64,000 nucleotides of DNA, taken from the NCBI RefSeq assembly GCF_024707545.1, contig NZ_CP062229.1, positions 1,961,001 to 2,025,000 on the forward strand, written 5' to 3'. Numbering within the stretch: the first letter of the stretch is position 1; every line of letters starts with the position of its first letter. Of this stretch, positions 54,651 to 63,678 are shown in pieces. The translations under genes were made by a program, and so were the position numbers. The notes under the pieces were generated by a model. That model did not search any database, was not told the origin of the DNA, and worked only from the letters and a program-made list of their open reading frames with translations. Source of the stretch: Mesorhizobium onobrychidis. GTDB taxonomy: Bacteria; Pseudomonadota; Alphaproteobacteria; Rhizobiales; Rhizobiaceae.

Positions 54651-54814
54651 GCTTAGGTCGTCGATCAGCCATTCTCAAGCGTGAAGGTCGATCCCAGGGC
54701 CAGCTCGTTCAGAGCATCAGCGAAGGCGCCGAGGGCCGGATGAGGCAGCACCCATCATTCGCAGGGTTTGCTCCTGCCCCTCACTTGCCTGCCGGCATCC
54801 TCTGGCGAGGAGAG

Positions 54815-57800
54815 CTACTCCGCCGGCTCGATGTTGGCGTAGGCGGCTTCCTCGAGTTCGCGCTTCAGCCGGCCCTCTTCTTCCATCTTCGGCGTGACGA
54901 AGCGGCCGAGCAGGAGATAGGCGACCGGGGTGAGGAACAGCGTCGAGACGGTGGCCAGGCCCAGCCCGCCGACGATCACCCAGCCTAGCGCGATGCGCGC
55001 CTCGGCGCCGGCGCCGCTCGCCAGCACCAGCGGCACGCCGCCGAGCACGGTGCAGATCATCGTCATCATCACCGGCCGCAGCCGGATGATGGAGGCCTGC
55101 TCGATCGCCTCGCGCACGCCGAGCCCACGGTCGCGCAGTTGGTTGGCGAACTCGACGATCAGAATGCCGTTCTTGGCCATGACGCCGACAAGCAGCACCA
55201 GGCCGATCTGGCTGTAGGCGTTGAGGCTGGTGCCGCTGAGCAAAAGCGCGAAGATCGCGCAGGCAAGGCCGAGCGGCACCGTGGCCATGATGATGATGGC
55301 GCTGACGAAGCTCTCGAACTGGGCGGCGAGCACGAGCAGAATGATGACCAGCGCAAAGCCGAAGATGGTGATCATGGCGCTGTTGGTCTCGCCGAGCGTC
55401 GCGGCCTCTGCCAGCGGCAGAATGCGGCTGCCCGGCGGCAGAAGCGGCGTGGCGATTTCCTCGGCGCGGGTGAGCGCTGAGCCAAGCGCGAAATCGCTAC
55501 TGAGATTAGAGGTGATGGCCACCGACGGCTGCTGCTGCTCGCGGGTCAGCGAGGGCGGCACGGCGCGCTCGGTCAAGGTGGCGATGGTCGACATCGGCAC
55601 GAAGCGGCCATCACCCGTTTTCAGGAAGACATTCTCCAGATCGGTCGGATCGTTGATCGGGTTGGTGGTCGAGACGAGCTTCACCCCGTAGCTGCGGTCG
55701 GCGATGTAGACGTCGACCACATCATTGCCGTCGAGCATGGCCTGCGAGGTATCGGCAAGCCCGGTGATGTCGATGCCGAGGTCGGAGGCGTGCTCGCGGT
55801 CGATGGCCACGGAAAGCTGGGGCTGCGTCGGATCGACGGAGAGCCGCGGCGACTGGAAGCGCGGGTCCTTCTGCATCTCGGCGATGATCTTGACAGCAGC
55901 GTCGCCGAGCGCCTTGCGGTCGTTGCCGACCAGCGCGAACTGCAGGCCGTTGCCGGCGCCGCGGATGCCGAGGCTGTTGGGCTGCACCGGGAAGACACGG
56001 ATGCTCGGCACCTGCCTGGTGAGCCGGCTGATCTCGGCCATGATCTGCTGCTGGCTGCGCGTGCGCTCGTCCCATGGTGCCAGCGTCATCACCATGAAGC
56101 CGCTGTTGTAGGCGCCGTTCTGGCCGGCATTCCCGAAGGTGCTGCGGATCTCGCCGGAATCGCGCAGCGGCTGGATCAGTTTTTCGATCTTCTGCATCTG
56201 CTCGGTCGTGTAGTCGAGGCTGACACCTTGCGGTGCGTTGATGCGCAAGAGCACGACGGCGCGATCCTCGGTCGGCGTCAATTCCTGGCGGATCGTGCCG
56301 AACAGTGTGAAGGCGGTGGCGGCGAACAGCACCGCGACCAGAAGCACGATCCACGGCGCGTCGAGGCAGGCGTGCAGGCAGCGCCGATAGAGCGCATTGA
56401 GCGCGCCGCCGATGCGGGCGCCAACGCCGCTGCTAGCCTCGTGGTGAAGCGGCGCGCTCGACAGCATACGCGAGGCGAGCATCGGGCAGAGGGTCAGCGC
56501 CACCACGCAGGACAGCAGCACCGACATGGCGAGCACGAAGCCGAATTCGCGGAACAGGCCACCGGTCTGGCCAGGCAGGAAGGAGATCGGCACGAAGACG
56601 GCGACCAGCGTCAGCGTCGTGGCGATCACGGCGAAAAACACTTCCTGGGCGCCGAGCACCGCGGCGGCGCGCGGGCCCATGCCTTCATTGCGTCGTCGCA
56701 CGATGTTTTCCAGAACGACGATGGCGTCGTCGACGACCAGGCCCGTCGCCAGCACCAGAGCGAGCAGCGTCAATATGTTGACCGAGAAGCCGGCGAGATA
56801 GATCGCGGCGATCGTCCCGATCATGGCGACCGGCATCGCGAGCCCGGGAATGAGCGTCGCGCGCCAGTCGAGCAGAAAGACGTAGATGACGATCAGCACG
56901 ATGGAGACGGACAGGCCGAGCGCGATCTCGACTTCATGCACCGCGCCGTTGACGAAGACCGCGTCGTCGCTGGTGACCTTGATCGCCATACCCTCGGGCA
57001 GGTTCGGCTGCAGCGCGGCGACGGCGGCCCTTACGCCGGTCGAAATATCCAGCGTGTTCGATTCCGCCTGGCGGATGATGCCGAGGCCGATGCCGGTCTT
57101 GCCGTCCGAACGCAATGTGGTCTGGCCGATGTCGGGGCCGAGCGTGACGGTGGCGACGTCGCGGATGCGCGTCGTGCCGCCGATGATGATGTTCTCGAAC
57201 TCTTCCGGCGTCGTCACGTCCGCCGTCGTGCGCACGATCAGGTCCTGGTTGGTCGTGGTGATCGAGCCGGCCGGCGAATCGAAGGCGACCGAGGCAAGCG
57301 CTGCCCGCAGATCAGCGACGGTGAAGCCCTGGCTGGCCAGCTTGTGCTGGTTGACGTCGATGCGGAAGATCTTGTCGCGGTCGCCGGAGACCTGGACGTC
57401 GGCAACACCGGGGACGGCGGCAAGCTCGTCCTCGATCTGGTCCTGGACCACCACCGTCATGTCCTGCACCGACATGGTGTCGGAGGTGACGGCCAGCCGC
57501 ATCACGGGCTCGGAATTGGCATCGGCCTTGACGATGCGGGGCGGATCCGCGGTGTCCGGCATCTGGTTGGCGACACGGCCGACGGCGTCGCGCACATCGG
57601 AGGCGGCGACGTCGAGGTTGACCCCGTCGTTGAATTCGATCGTGACGCGGCTCGTGCCGAAGGACGAGGTGGACGAGATCGACTTTACGCCGGAGACGCG
57701 GCCGACCGCGCCCTCGATCACGTCGGTCAGTTCGCGGTCGACGGTTTCGGATGCGGCGCCTTCAAAGGTCGTGTTAACGGTGATGACGGGGCGGTCGACA

Positions 57801-57946
57801 TCCGGCAGTTCGCGGATCTCGACGCCGTAGAAGGCGGCAAGGCCGGCAACCGCGATCAATGTGTTCAGCACGAAGGCCATCACCGGCCTGCGGATGAACA
57901 GCGCAGTGAAGCCATTTTCGCTGGCGCCGTTGTTGGTCCCGGTCAT
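54815..57946 (-). CDS. RND efflux transporter, HAE1 type
   Basis: 1043 residues from the ATG at 57946, twelve membrane helices in the 1+5, 1+5 pattern with two large periplasmic loops. N-terminus FTALFIRRPVMAFVLNTLIA, TM4 proton-relay region LATGLVVDDAIVVLENIVRR, and GVMAKNGILIVEFANQLRDR at TM10. Inner-membrane pump of a tripartite system. Its ATG overlaps the stop of the adaptor gene. Confidence 0.95.
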   Translation of the reverse strand: MTGTNNGASENGFTALFIRRPVMAFVLNTLIAVAGLAAFYGVEIRELPDVDRPVITVNTTFEGAASETVDRELTDVIEGAVGRVSGVKSISSTSSFGTSRVTIEFNDGVNLDVAASDVRDAVGRVANQMPDTADPPRIVKADANSEPVMRLAVTSDTMSVQDMTVVVQDQIEDELAAVPGVADVQVSGDRDKIFRIDVNQHKLASQGFTVADLRAALASVAFDSPAGSITTTNQDLIVRTTADVTTPEEFENIIIGGTTRIRDVATVTLGPDIGQTTLRSDGKTGIGLGIIRQAESNTLDISTGVRAAVAALQPNLPEGMAIKVTSDDAVFVNGAVHEVEIALGLSVSIVLIVIYVFLLDWRATLIPGLAMPVAMIGTIAAIYLAGFSVNILTLLALVLATGLVVDDAIVVLENIVRRRNEGMGPRAAAVLGAQEVFFAVIATTLTLVAVFVPISFLPGQTGGLFREFGFVLAMSVLLSCVVALTLCPMLASRMLSSAPLHHEASSGVGARIGGALNALYRRCLHACLDAPWIVLLVAVLFAATAFTLFGTIRQELTPTEDRAVVLLRINAPQGVSLDYTTEQMQKIEKLIQPLRDSGEIRSTFGNAGQNGAYNSGFMVMTLAPWDERTRSQQQIMAEISRLTRQVPSIRVFPVQPNSLGIRGAGNGLQFALVGNDRKALGDAAVKIIAEMQKDPRFQSPRLSVDPTQPQLSVAIDREHASDLGIDITGLADTSQAMLDGNDVVDVYIADRSYGVKLVSTTNPINDPTDLENVFLKTGDGRFVPMSTIATLTERAVPPSLTREQQQPSVAITSNLSSDFALGSALTRAEEIATPLLPPGSRILPLAEAATLGETNSAMITIFGFALVIILLVLAAQFESFVSAIIIMATVPLGLACAIFALLLSGTSLNAYSQIGLVLLVGVMAKNGILIVEFANQLRDRGLGVREAIEQASIIRLRPVMMTMICTVLGGVPLVLASGAGAEARIALGWVIVGGLGLATVSTLFLTPVAYLLLGRFVTPKMEEEGRLKRELEEAAYANIEPAE

Positions 57947-59106
57947 AAGCCGTCGGCCTCGGCGGCGCGCTGTTCTTCGCCGGCGATGCGGACCTCGCCG
58001 CCGTCGCTGACGTTCTGGGTGCCCTCGGTCACCACCATGTCGCCGCTGACGATCGGGGCGTCGATCAGCACGGTCTCGGTGTTGCGCTGGATGATGCGCA
58101 CGGCAACGCGCTTGGCCTTGCCGTCCTCGACCGCCCAGACATAGGCGCCGTCCGAGCCCCACTGGACCGCCAGCGGGCTGACCGCGGGATAGCTGTCGCC
58201 GGGGAATTTCATGGTGATCTGGAAGGACATGCCGGCACGCAGCGAATCGGCCGGATTGGCGATCGTCGCCTTGACCAGGAGGGTGCGGCTGGTCTCGTCG
58301 ATATGGTTGTCGATTGCCGAGACCGTGCCGGTATAGGCCTTGTTGGGATTGGCGATCGGTGTCGCCGACAATTGCGCGCCGACCTTGACGGCGGCGGCGA
58401 AGCGCTCGGGCACCCAGAAATCGACGAGTATGCTGGAGCGGTCATCAAGGGTGGCGATTGCCGACTGGCTGGTCACATAATTGCCGGCCGATATCGGCAG
58501 GATGCCGACTATGCCCGATATCGGCGCGACGATCGAACGGCGCTGCAAGGCCAATTCCGCATCGCTGAGCGCCAGTTTGGCATTGGCCAGCACCACCTCG
58601 GCATCGGCGACGGCGACGGCTGTCGCGGCATTGGAAGCCCTGAGCGACTTGACCCGATTGAGCTTGGCCTGCGCGTCCTGCAAAGCAAGCTTGGCGCGGT
58701 TCTGGGCGATCACCTCGGTGTCGGAATCGAGGGTGGCGATGATCTCACCCTTCTCGATATGGGCGCCGGACTTGACCAGGAATTCGACGAGGCGGCCGGA
58801 ACTGTAGGGATTGACCGTCACCGACGCGTTGGCGCGGCCCGTGCCGATCGCCTGCAGGCGGTCGTTGATGATGGCCGCGGCCGCCGGCAATGCGACGATC
58901 GTCACCCGCTGGCCGGCGCCGTTGCGGCCGCCTGCCTGTGTGGCACTGGTGGCGGCGCTCGTCTCGGCCGGGGGCGTTACGGCATAAGCCCAGTCGATGC
59001 CCCAGCGCGCCAGCACATCCGGCGCGCCTGGAAAAAAGCGAACCCAGGCGGCCGCAGCCGCGACGAGGATCACAAGTGCAAAAACGATCTGTTTCCAGGT
59101 GGCCAT
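57943..59106 (-). CDS. RND membrane-fusion (adaptor) protein
   Basis: 387 residues from the ATG at 59106 (SD accggag). N-terminal anchor WKQIVFALVILVAAAAAWV, lipoyl half-motifs VEFLVKSGAHIEKGEIIATL and RRSIVAPISGIVGILPISAG, alpha-hairpin between them, and beta-barrel ISSRTLLVKATI-like segment. Links the RND pump to an outer-membrane channel, which is not encoded in the window. Confidence 0.94.
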   Translation of the reverse strand: MATWKQIVFALVILVAAAAAWVRFFPGAPDVLARWGIDWAYAVTPPAETSAATSATQAGGRNGAGQRVTIVALPAAAAIINDRLQAIGTGRANASVTVNPYSSGRLVEFLVKSGAHIEKGEIIATLDSDTEVIAQNRAKLALQDAQAKLNRVKSLRASNAATAVAVADAEVVLANAKLALSDAELALQRRSIVAPISGIVGILPISAGNYVTSQSAIATLDDRSSILVDFWVPERFAAAVKVGAQLSATPIANPNKAYTGTVSAIDNHIDETSRTLLVKATIANPADSLRAGMSFQITMKFPGDSYPAVSPLAVQWGSDGAYVWAVEDGKAKRVAVRIIQRNTETVLIDAPIVSGDMVVTEGTQNVSDGGEVRIAGEEQRAAEADGL

Positions 59107-59365
59107 CGGCGCTCCGGTTGGCAAATATACCGCCTACGGTTCCCAAGGTGAAGTAGACGCGACGGCACACTCCGACACGCAGGATGGTTCGTCGATATCA
59201 AAGCTTTATGGCAATTCTCCCGCTCGCTTGCACATTAAATCGGCGTAACGTTGATAAGGGCTAGCTCGGGTCAAACTGCATCAGCCGGCTACTGCCAAAG
59301 GGGTAGTGGGTCAGTTTAACGCCCGGCGATGCGGCGGAAGAAGCGCTTGGTGCGCAGGATCGGCT

Positions 59366-60295
59366 TCAGATGTGGCTCCCTTTGCTATCAATCCTCTTCA
59401 AGTCGAGCCGCGGAATGAGAAAGTCCAAGAATGCTTTGACCTTGGGAGGCTGAACGCGCCCTCCTGGCCGGATCGCATAGAGGGTCGGTTCAGGCCCTGC
59501 CCACTCGGGCAGGACACGAACCAGTCTTCCAGCCGCAACGTCCGACTTGACGCGCACATGGTTGGTCATGAACAGGCCAACTCCCTCCAGCAGGAACCCG
59601 TGAAGAGCCTCTGGATCGCTGGCGACGGCCACTGCTCGTACTTTGAACTGGGACTGCTCGCCGCCGCTCGACAGGGGCCATTCTACAGCCGAACGATTGA
59701 AATAGAATTCTGTCAACAGACAGGCATGTTCCGCCAGCTCCGAAGGATGCTGTGGCATTCCCGCACGTTCCAGGTAGGTCGGGGCTCCATAGATGCCCAT
59801 CGGCAATGCGACGAGCCGCCGAGCCGTGAGCGTGGAATCGGGCAGGGTGCCTTCCTGGAGCCGGAAAGCGACGTCGATGCCCTTGGTGACAAGATCGACG
59901 ACTTCGTGCCCAAGAAGCAATTGCGGGAACACCTCTGGATAGAAGCGGCGAAACTCGGTGAGCAGCGGCGCGAGGACGCGAGTTGCCAGCCAATACGGGG
60001 CTGTAATCCGAAGCCACCCGCGCGGATGTTGCTGCAACTCCGCCACCGCGTTCTCCGCATCCTCCAGATTCTTCACCACTCGCTCGCAGTGCTGGAAATA
60101 AACCGCTCCCGCTTCAGTCAGCTTCAGGCTGCGCGTTGTCCGATTCAACAGTTGTGTCTGCAGTCTGGATTCCAGCTCCTGCACCTTCCGGCTGATCCGT
60201 GTCTTCGGCACCTTGAGCACGCGCGCCGCCGCTGTGAAGCTCCCTTCCTGCACCACCTTTACGAAAGCGACCGTATCGCTGAAGTCGCGCAGCAT
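59366..60295 (-). CDS. LysR-family transcriptional regulator
   Basis: 309 residues. HTH: FSDTVAFVKVVQEGSFTAAA, RVLKVPKTRISRKVQELESR; effector domain ending DSKGSHI. Divergent from the secreted hydrolase gene with a 135-bp spacer that contains a TCTCATTTTGAGA dyad close to its own start, a plausible LysR site. Confidence 0.93.
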   Translation of the reverse strand: MLRDFSDTVAFVKVVQEGSFTAAARVLKVPKTRISRKVQELESRLQTQLLNRTTRSLKLTEAGAVYFQHCERVVKNLEDAENAVAELQQHPRGWLRITAPYWLATRVLAPLLTEFRRFYPEVFPQLLLGHEVVDLVTKGIDVAFRLQEGTLPDSTLTARRLVALPMGIYGAPTYLERAGMPQHPSELAEHACLLTEFYFNRSAVEWPLSSGGEQSQFKVRAVAVASDPEALHGFLLEGVGLFMTNHVRVKSDVAAGRLVRVLPEWAGPEPTLYAIRPGGRVQPPKVKAFLDFLIPRLDLKRIDSKGSHI

Positions 60296-60430
60296 TTGAG
60301 TCCTCCAGCGAATTCGGATTGTCTCTCATTTTGAGACATTGATGTCCGAATCCGCTCGATAATCAAGTCAGACCCTTCAGAGTAGATCATGATTGTCCTA
60401 TCAACAGCAAAATCCAACTGGAGAATTACT

Positions 60431-61210
60431 ATGATCAAATCCCTAGCGATCGCCGTCGGTGCGCTGACGCTTTCGGCAACTGCTGCCGACGCACAGAGCG
60501 CGCCGCTCCGCAATATCGTTCTCGTCCACGGCGCCTTTGCCGACGGAGCTGGATGGCGAGGCGTCTACGACCAACTGACAAGTCGTGGCTACAAAGTCTC
60601 GATCGTCCAGAATCCGCTCACGTCGTTCGAAGACGATGTCGCCGCAACGCGTCGCGTGCTCGCCCGGCAGGATGGGCCAGCCATTCTCGTCGGCCATTCC
60701 TACGGTGGCACGGTAATTACAGAAGCCGGCGACGCTGCCAATGTTGCGGGCCTCGTCTATGTCGCTGCCTTCGCTCCAGATGTCGGTCAGTCCACGCTGG
60801 ACCAATATGCCGAGGTTCCTCCGCCGCCGAACTTTCAGCCTGACGTGCAGCCCGATGGCTTCGCGTTCCTGAAGACTGAGACGTTTAAGGCCGGCTTTGC
60901 CGGGGATACCGACAATGCCGACGCCGCATTCCTGCGCGACTCCCAGGTGCCGATCGCTATGAAGGCGCTTGAGGCCAAGGTGACGACGGCGGCGTGGAAG
61001 ACCAAGCCAAGCTGGTACGTTGTCGCGACTGAGGACGGCGCTATTGCGCCCGAACTGCTTCGGAGCACCGCCGATCGTATTGGAGCGGTCACCACCGAGG
61101 TCAAAGGCAGCCATGTGGTGTTCCTTACCCAGCCAGAGGCTGTAGCCGACGTGATCGAACAGGCTGCCAAGGGTGTGGTGCTGGGCGATACCGAGGTGGC
61201 ACCGAACTGA
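60431..61210 (+). CDS. Secreted alpha/beta hydrolase
   Basis: 259 residues from the ATG at 60431. Signal peptide MIKSLAIAVGALTLSATAAD, then IVLVHGAFADGAGWRGVYDQ (oxyanion region), nucleophile elbow VGHSYGGTVITEAG and a C-terminal GSHVVFLTQPEAVADVIEQA with the catalytic His. Periplasmic esterase-like enzyme; substrate unknown. Likely target of the divergent LysR. Confidence 0.93.
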   Translation: MIKSLAIAVGALTLSATAADAQSAPLRNIVLVHGAFADGAGWRGVYDQLTSRGYKVSIVQNPLTSFEDDVAATRRVLARQDGPAILVGHSYGGTVITEAGDAANVAGLVYVAAFAPDVGQSTLDQYAEVPPPPNFQPDVQPDGFAFLKTETFKAGFAGDTDNADAAFLRDSQVPIAMKALEAKVTTAAWKTKPSWYVVATEDGAIAPELLRSTADRIGAVTTEVKGSHVVFLTQPEAVADVIEQAAKGVVLGDTEVAPN

Positions 61211-61412
61211 CATCGCCCAACCGTAGCTCTGAGCCACGGCCAAGAGCGCAAGCGGAACTAGTGCAGCCCGGGGGCGTCATCGACGCTCCCGGCATATGGC
61301 AGGGAAGGTCTGGCTAGGGCTCGGTCGAGCCGTCGCTTTGGGCTCTTTGAGACGCGACAACGCTAGAGGCCATTTCAAACCGACTCGTGCCGCCGCTCCT
61401 CTTTTTGGCTGA

Positions 61413-61456
61413 GCATCGGATTTCCCCACACCGGTACCCACTTTGGGGTCCGATGC
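61413..61456. repeat. 44-bp rhizobial palindromic repeat
   Basis: GCATCGGA (61413-61420) and TCCGATGC (61449-61456) ends around CCCCA...TTGGGG. Same family and length as 24424-24467, with different but still complementary arms. Confidence 0.75.
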
Positions 61457-61505
61457 TAGTGCGGGCCGCTGAACTCAGTCCGATCTCGCCTGCCGGGCAG
61501 AGCGC

Positions 61506-61934
61506 TTACGTCGCGTGTGCGCCGCCGGGTACGACCACGCCGGACATCGCGATTCCGACGGTTGCCGGATCTTCCTTCAGCGCCGCGTCCGCGAGCGAGA
61601 CCACACCCACCAGGCGCTTGTCGCGATTGAGGACGGGCAACCGCCTGACCTGGATATCGCCCATGTTCTGGACGACGTGCTCGATATCTTCGTCCTCGAA
61701 GCAGTATTTGACATCCTCGGTCATCACGTCGCGGACTGTCGCGTTGCCGTTCTTGCCTTCGGCGACGGCACGTACGACGATGTCACGGTCAGTGATCGTT
61801 CCGACGAGTCGGTCGTTTTCTCCGACGGGCAGGAATCCGACATCGTCAACCGCCATTCGTTTCGCGATCTTCTGCAGCGACTCGCCAGGACTGGCGAGAT
61901 GGACGTTGGGGGTCATTATCTCAGCGACTTTCAT
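61506..61934 (-). CDS. CBS-pair domain protein
   Basis: 142 residues from the ATG at 61934, two CBS motifs: MKVAEIMTPNVHLASPGESL and VRDVMTEDVKYCFEDEDIEH, with LPVGENDRLVGTITDRDIVV and LPVLNRDKRLVGVVSLADAA. A regulatory adenine-nucleotide-binding module without a catalytic partner. Last protein gene before the RNA cluster. Confidence 0.92.
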   Translation of the reverse strand: MKVAEIMTPNVHLASPGESLQKIAKRMAVDDVGFLPVGENDRLVGTITDRDIVVRAVAEGKNGNATVRDVMTEDVKYCFEDEDIEHVVQNMGDIQVRRLPVLNRDKRLVGVVSLADAALKEDPATVGIAMSGVVVPGGAHAT

Positions 61935-62253
61935 GGTCAATCTCCCTGTTCGCGCCCAGAACGGCAACAGCGCCTGCGGTCGTCGAGCGATATTGGCTGA
62001 AGGACTTTGTTGAGGGCCTCAGGTCAGTCGCGTTGCGACGCTCGCTCGGCGGTCCCGTTCTTCGCTGATGGAACTAACAACCGGGCCGAATGGTTCCCGG
62101 CGTGATCCTTGAAGTTTCCCGCTTTGTTCCCATATAAGCTGACAAGACCGGAGACGGTTCCGCCGCACGGGGTCGGTTAGCGCCTGGCTTGTGCGGCTCA
62201 AGTTTTCATGGTGGGAACCGTCGGATCGTGACGATCCAGCCGGTCCACCAGGA
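61935..62253. other. Region upstream of the RNase P-like gene
   Basis: About 320 bp with no gene. Contains a candidate plus-strand promoter (62109-62138) and a GGATCG-TGA-CGATCC hairpin (62223-62237), 16 bp before P1 of the RNase P-like RNA. Confidence 0.5.
62109..62138 (+). promoter_or_regulatory. Candidate promoter of the rnpB-like/tRNA array transcript
   Basis: TTGAAG (62109-62114), 18 bp, TATAAG (62133-62138). The predicted start would give a leader of about 110 nt before the RNase P-like RNA. Confidence 0.4.
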
Positions 62254-62554
62254 GAGATCAGATCTCCGGGCTGCCGCGCATTGAGCGACGAACGTCGCGG
62301 AGCGAGGAAAGTCCGGGCTTCCCGACACACCCCAGCAGGTAATGCCTGTCCGCCGCAAGGCGAGCCACGGCAACAGAGACGAGCCGTCCAGTCGGACGGG
62401 TGAAACGGGCGACAGGGTGGGGGAAGCAACCGCAAGAAGTGCCCTGTGACCTGTGTCGGGGAGGGCCGTGGTGGCGGGCAAGGAGGCGCCTGGCGACAGG
62501 CGTCCAAGAGGAATGGCAGTCCTCGACAGAACCCGGAACAGGGGATCTGGTCTC
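62254..62554 (+). ncRNA. Compact RNase P RNA-like gene
   Basis: 301 nt. P1 GAGATCAGATC (62254-62264) pairs with GATCTGGTCTC (62544-62554). P2 GGGCTGCC pairs with GGCAGTCC (62515-62522). CR-I GAGGAAAGTCCGGGCT at 62304-62319 and CR-V ACAGAACCCGG at 62526-62536 form P4. CCCGACACA (62321-62329) pairs with TGTGTCGGG (62452-62460). CAGG-TAATG-CCTG (P8), CGCC-GCAA-GGCG (P9), CAACAGAGA, a short P12 (CCGTCC/GGACGG) and P18 with a GCGA loop are present. P13/P14 and P16/P17 cannot be found; type A RNAs are usually near 400 nt. Whether it replaces or adds to a standard rnpB elsewhere cannot be seen here. Confidence 0.85.
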
Positions 62555-62587
62555 AAGCATCTCGTGGCGAGAACCGGCAGACGCGCA

Positions 62588-62673
62588 GCGGACGTGGCGG
62601 AATCGGTAGACGCAGCCGGCCTAAACCCGGCCGGGCATTCCCGTTGCGAGTTCGAATCTCGCCGTCCGCACCA
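62588..62673 (+). tRNA. tRNA-Leu (anticodon UAA), atypical C33
   Basis: 86 nt with encoded CCA. Acceptor GCGGACG/CGTCCGC, A discriminator, D-arm GCGGAATCGGTAGACGC, anticodon stem GCCGG/CCGGC with loop CCTAAAC (UAA), long variable arm (CGGG/CCCG), T-arm GCGAG-TTCGAAT-CTCGC. Position 33 is C instead of the near-invariant U. 33 nt after the RNase P-like RNA. Confidence 0.93.
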
Positions 62674-62698
62674 AATCGGGCCGCACTAAATCGAATAT

Positions 62699-62790
62699 GG
62701 AGGGGTGGCAGAGCCCGGTTGAATGCGCCCGCCTCGAAAGCGGGTAGGCCTGCAAGGGCCTCGGGGGTTCAAATCCCTCCCCCTCCGCCA
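62699..62790 (+). tRNA. tRNA-Ser (anticodon CGA)
   Basis: 92 nt with encoded CCA. Acceptor GGAGGGG, anticodon stem CCCGC/GCGGG with loop CTCGAAA (CGA), long variable arm, T-loop TTCAAAT. 25 nt after tRNA-Leu. Confidence 0.95.
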
Positions 62791-62812
62791 GCGGACAGAC
62801 CCTTGGATATTC

Positions 62813-62897
62813 GGAGGGGTGGCCGAGCGGTTAATGGCAGCAGTCTGTAAAACTGCCCTCTTAGAGTTCGTAGGTTCGAATCCTACTCCCTCCACCA
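62813..62897 (+). tRNA. tRNA-Tyr (anticodon GUA)
   Basis: 85 nt with encoded CCA. Acceptor GGAGGGG/TCCCTCC, anticodon stem GCAGT/ACTGC with loop CTGTAAA (GUA), variable arm of the class II type, T-loop TTCGAAT. 22 nt after tRNA-Ser(CGA). Confidence 0.95.
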
Positions 62898-62951
62898 GTC
62901 ATTGTCCGTCAAGCACTGCAAGACGTGGCGTCCCTAGAAGTGAAGCGTGAC

Positions 62952-63024
62952 GGCGCATGGGAGAACGGCTATCCAGCGGACTGCAACTCCGTATATGTCG
63001 GTTCGAGTCCGGCTGGCGCCTCCA
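62952..63024 (+). tRNA. tRNA-Cys (anticodon GCA), weakened acceptor stem
   Basis: 73 nt with encoded CCA. Anticodon stem GCGGA/TCCGT with loop CTGCAAC (GCA), T-arm GTCGG-TTCGAGT-CCGGC, U73 as required for cysteine. The acceptor GGCGCAT faces TGGCGCC, so the two inner pairs (A-G, U-U) are mismatched. Confidence 0.85.
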
Positions 63025-63057
63025 AATTATCCACAACTGATCAACAGCTGACAAAAT

Positions 63058-63140
63058 GGAAGAGTGGCTGAAGGCGGCGGCTTGCTAAGCCGTTATGCGG
63101 GGACATCCGCATCGAGGTTCGAATCCCTCCTCTTCCGCCA
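63058..63140 (+). tRNA. tRNA-Ser (anticodon GCU)
   Basis: 83 nt with encoded CCA. Acceptor GGAAGAG/CTCTTCC, anticodon stem GCGGC/GCCGT with loop TTGCTAA (GCU), variable arm TATGCGGGGACATCCGCATC, T-loop TTCGAAT. Last gene of the array. Confidence 0.93.
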
Positions 63141-63678
63141 GCGGCATGAGGCTGTGGATTAACCGGAAACGAGCATTGCTGTCGTAACCCGATCCCTGCA
63201 GCCAACATGGCTCGATCTGGTTGAAACCCGGGAACGCGGCACGATGCCAAGCCGGCAATGGAATTAGCAGGTTCTTTCACCAAAAGGTGCTTGACACGAA
63301 ACCGATGCTTCCCATATACGCCTCACCAACGAGGGCGGTGCGCCGCTGGCGACGAAGCGGTTCGCTTCTAGATCTGCCCTCTGCGAAATTCAAGAGAGCC
63401 GCGTGAGCGACACTCGAACGGCCCCGAAGCCAAAAGCGTACGGGCCACGACATCGCGTCTGCGATGTCTGTTCTTTGACAATTGAATATTGAAGAAAGAG
63501 AAACGTGGGCGGCAGAGTCCTGCTGAACCTTTCATTCCGCCAGGGATGGGAGGTTCGAACGAGACTTTGGCGGACACGTTTTGAGAGAATAAGTCTACCA
63601 GGGCACGCGAGTGTCCAGGTGTGAATGTTCTCGTCAATTCAAAGCGTGACCAGATAAAGCCAAATCAAAGTCTTACTA
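63141..63678. other. rrn operon leader region
   Basis: About 540 bp between the tRNA array and 16S. Contains the promoter at 63291 and a long transcribed leader with a boxA-like TGTTCTTTGAC (about 63469) followed by GAATATTGAAGAAAGAGAAA, as in rhizobial rrn leaders. No gene is seen. Confidence 0.7.
63291..63320 (+). promoter_or_regulatory. Strong rrn promoter
   Basis: TTGACA (63291-63296) and CATATACG (63313-63320), 16-18 bp apart depending on the -10 register. Perfect -35; about 350 bp of leader to the mature 16S. Confidence 0.8.

Noticed and set aside
55790..58144. 784-codon plus-strand frame opposite the RND pump
   Set aside because: Antisense shadow of a GC-rich gene; composition is Arg/Asp/Gly/Gln-rich with no domain, while the minus strand encodes a full RND transporter.
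62223..62237. Additional tRNA-like gene upstream of the RNase P-like RNA
   Set aside because: The hairpin GGATCG-TGA-CGATCC and a nearby CCACCA lack anticodon and T-arm features.
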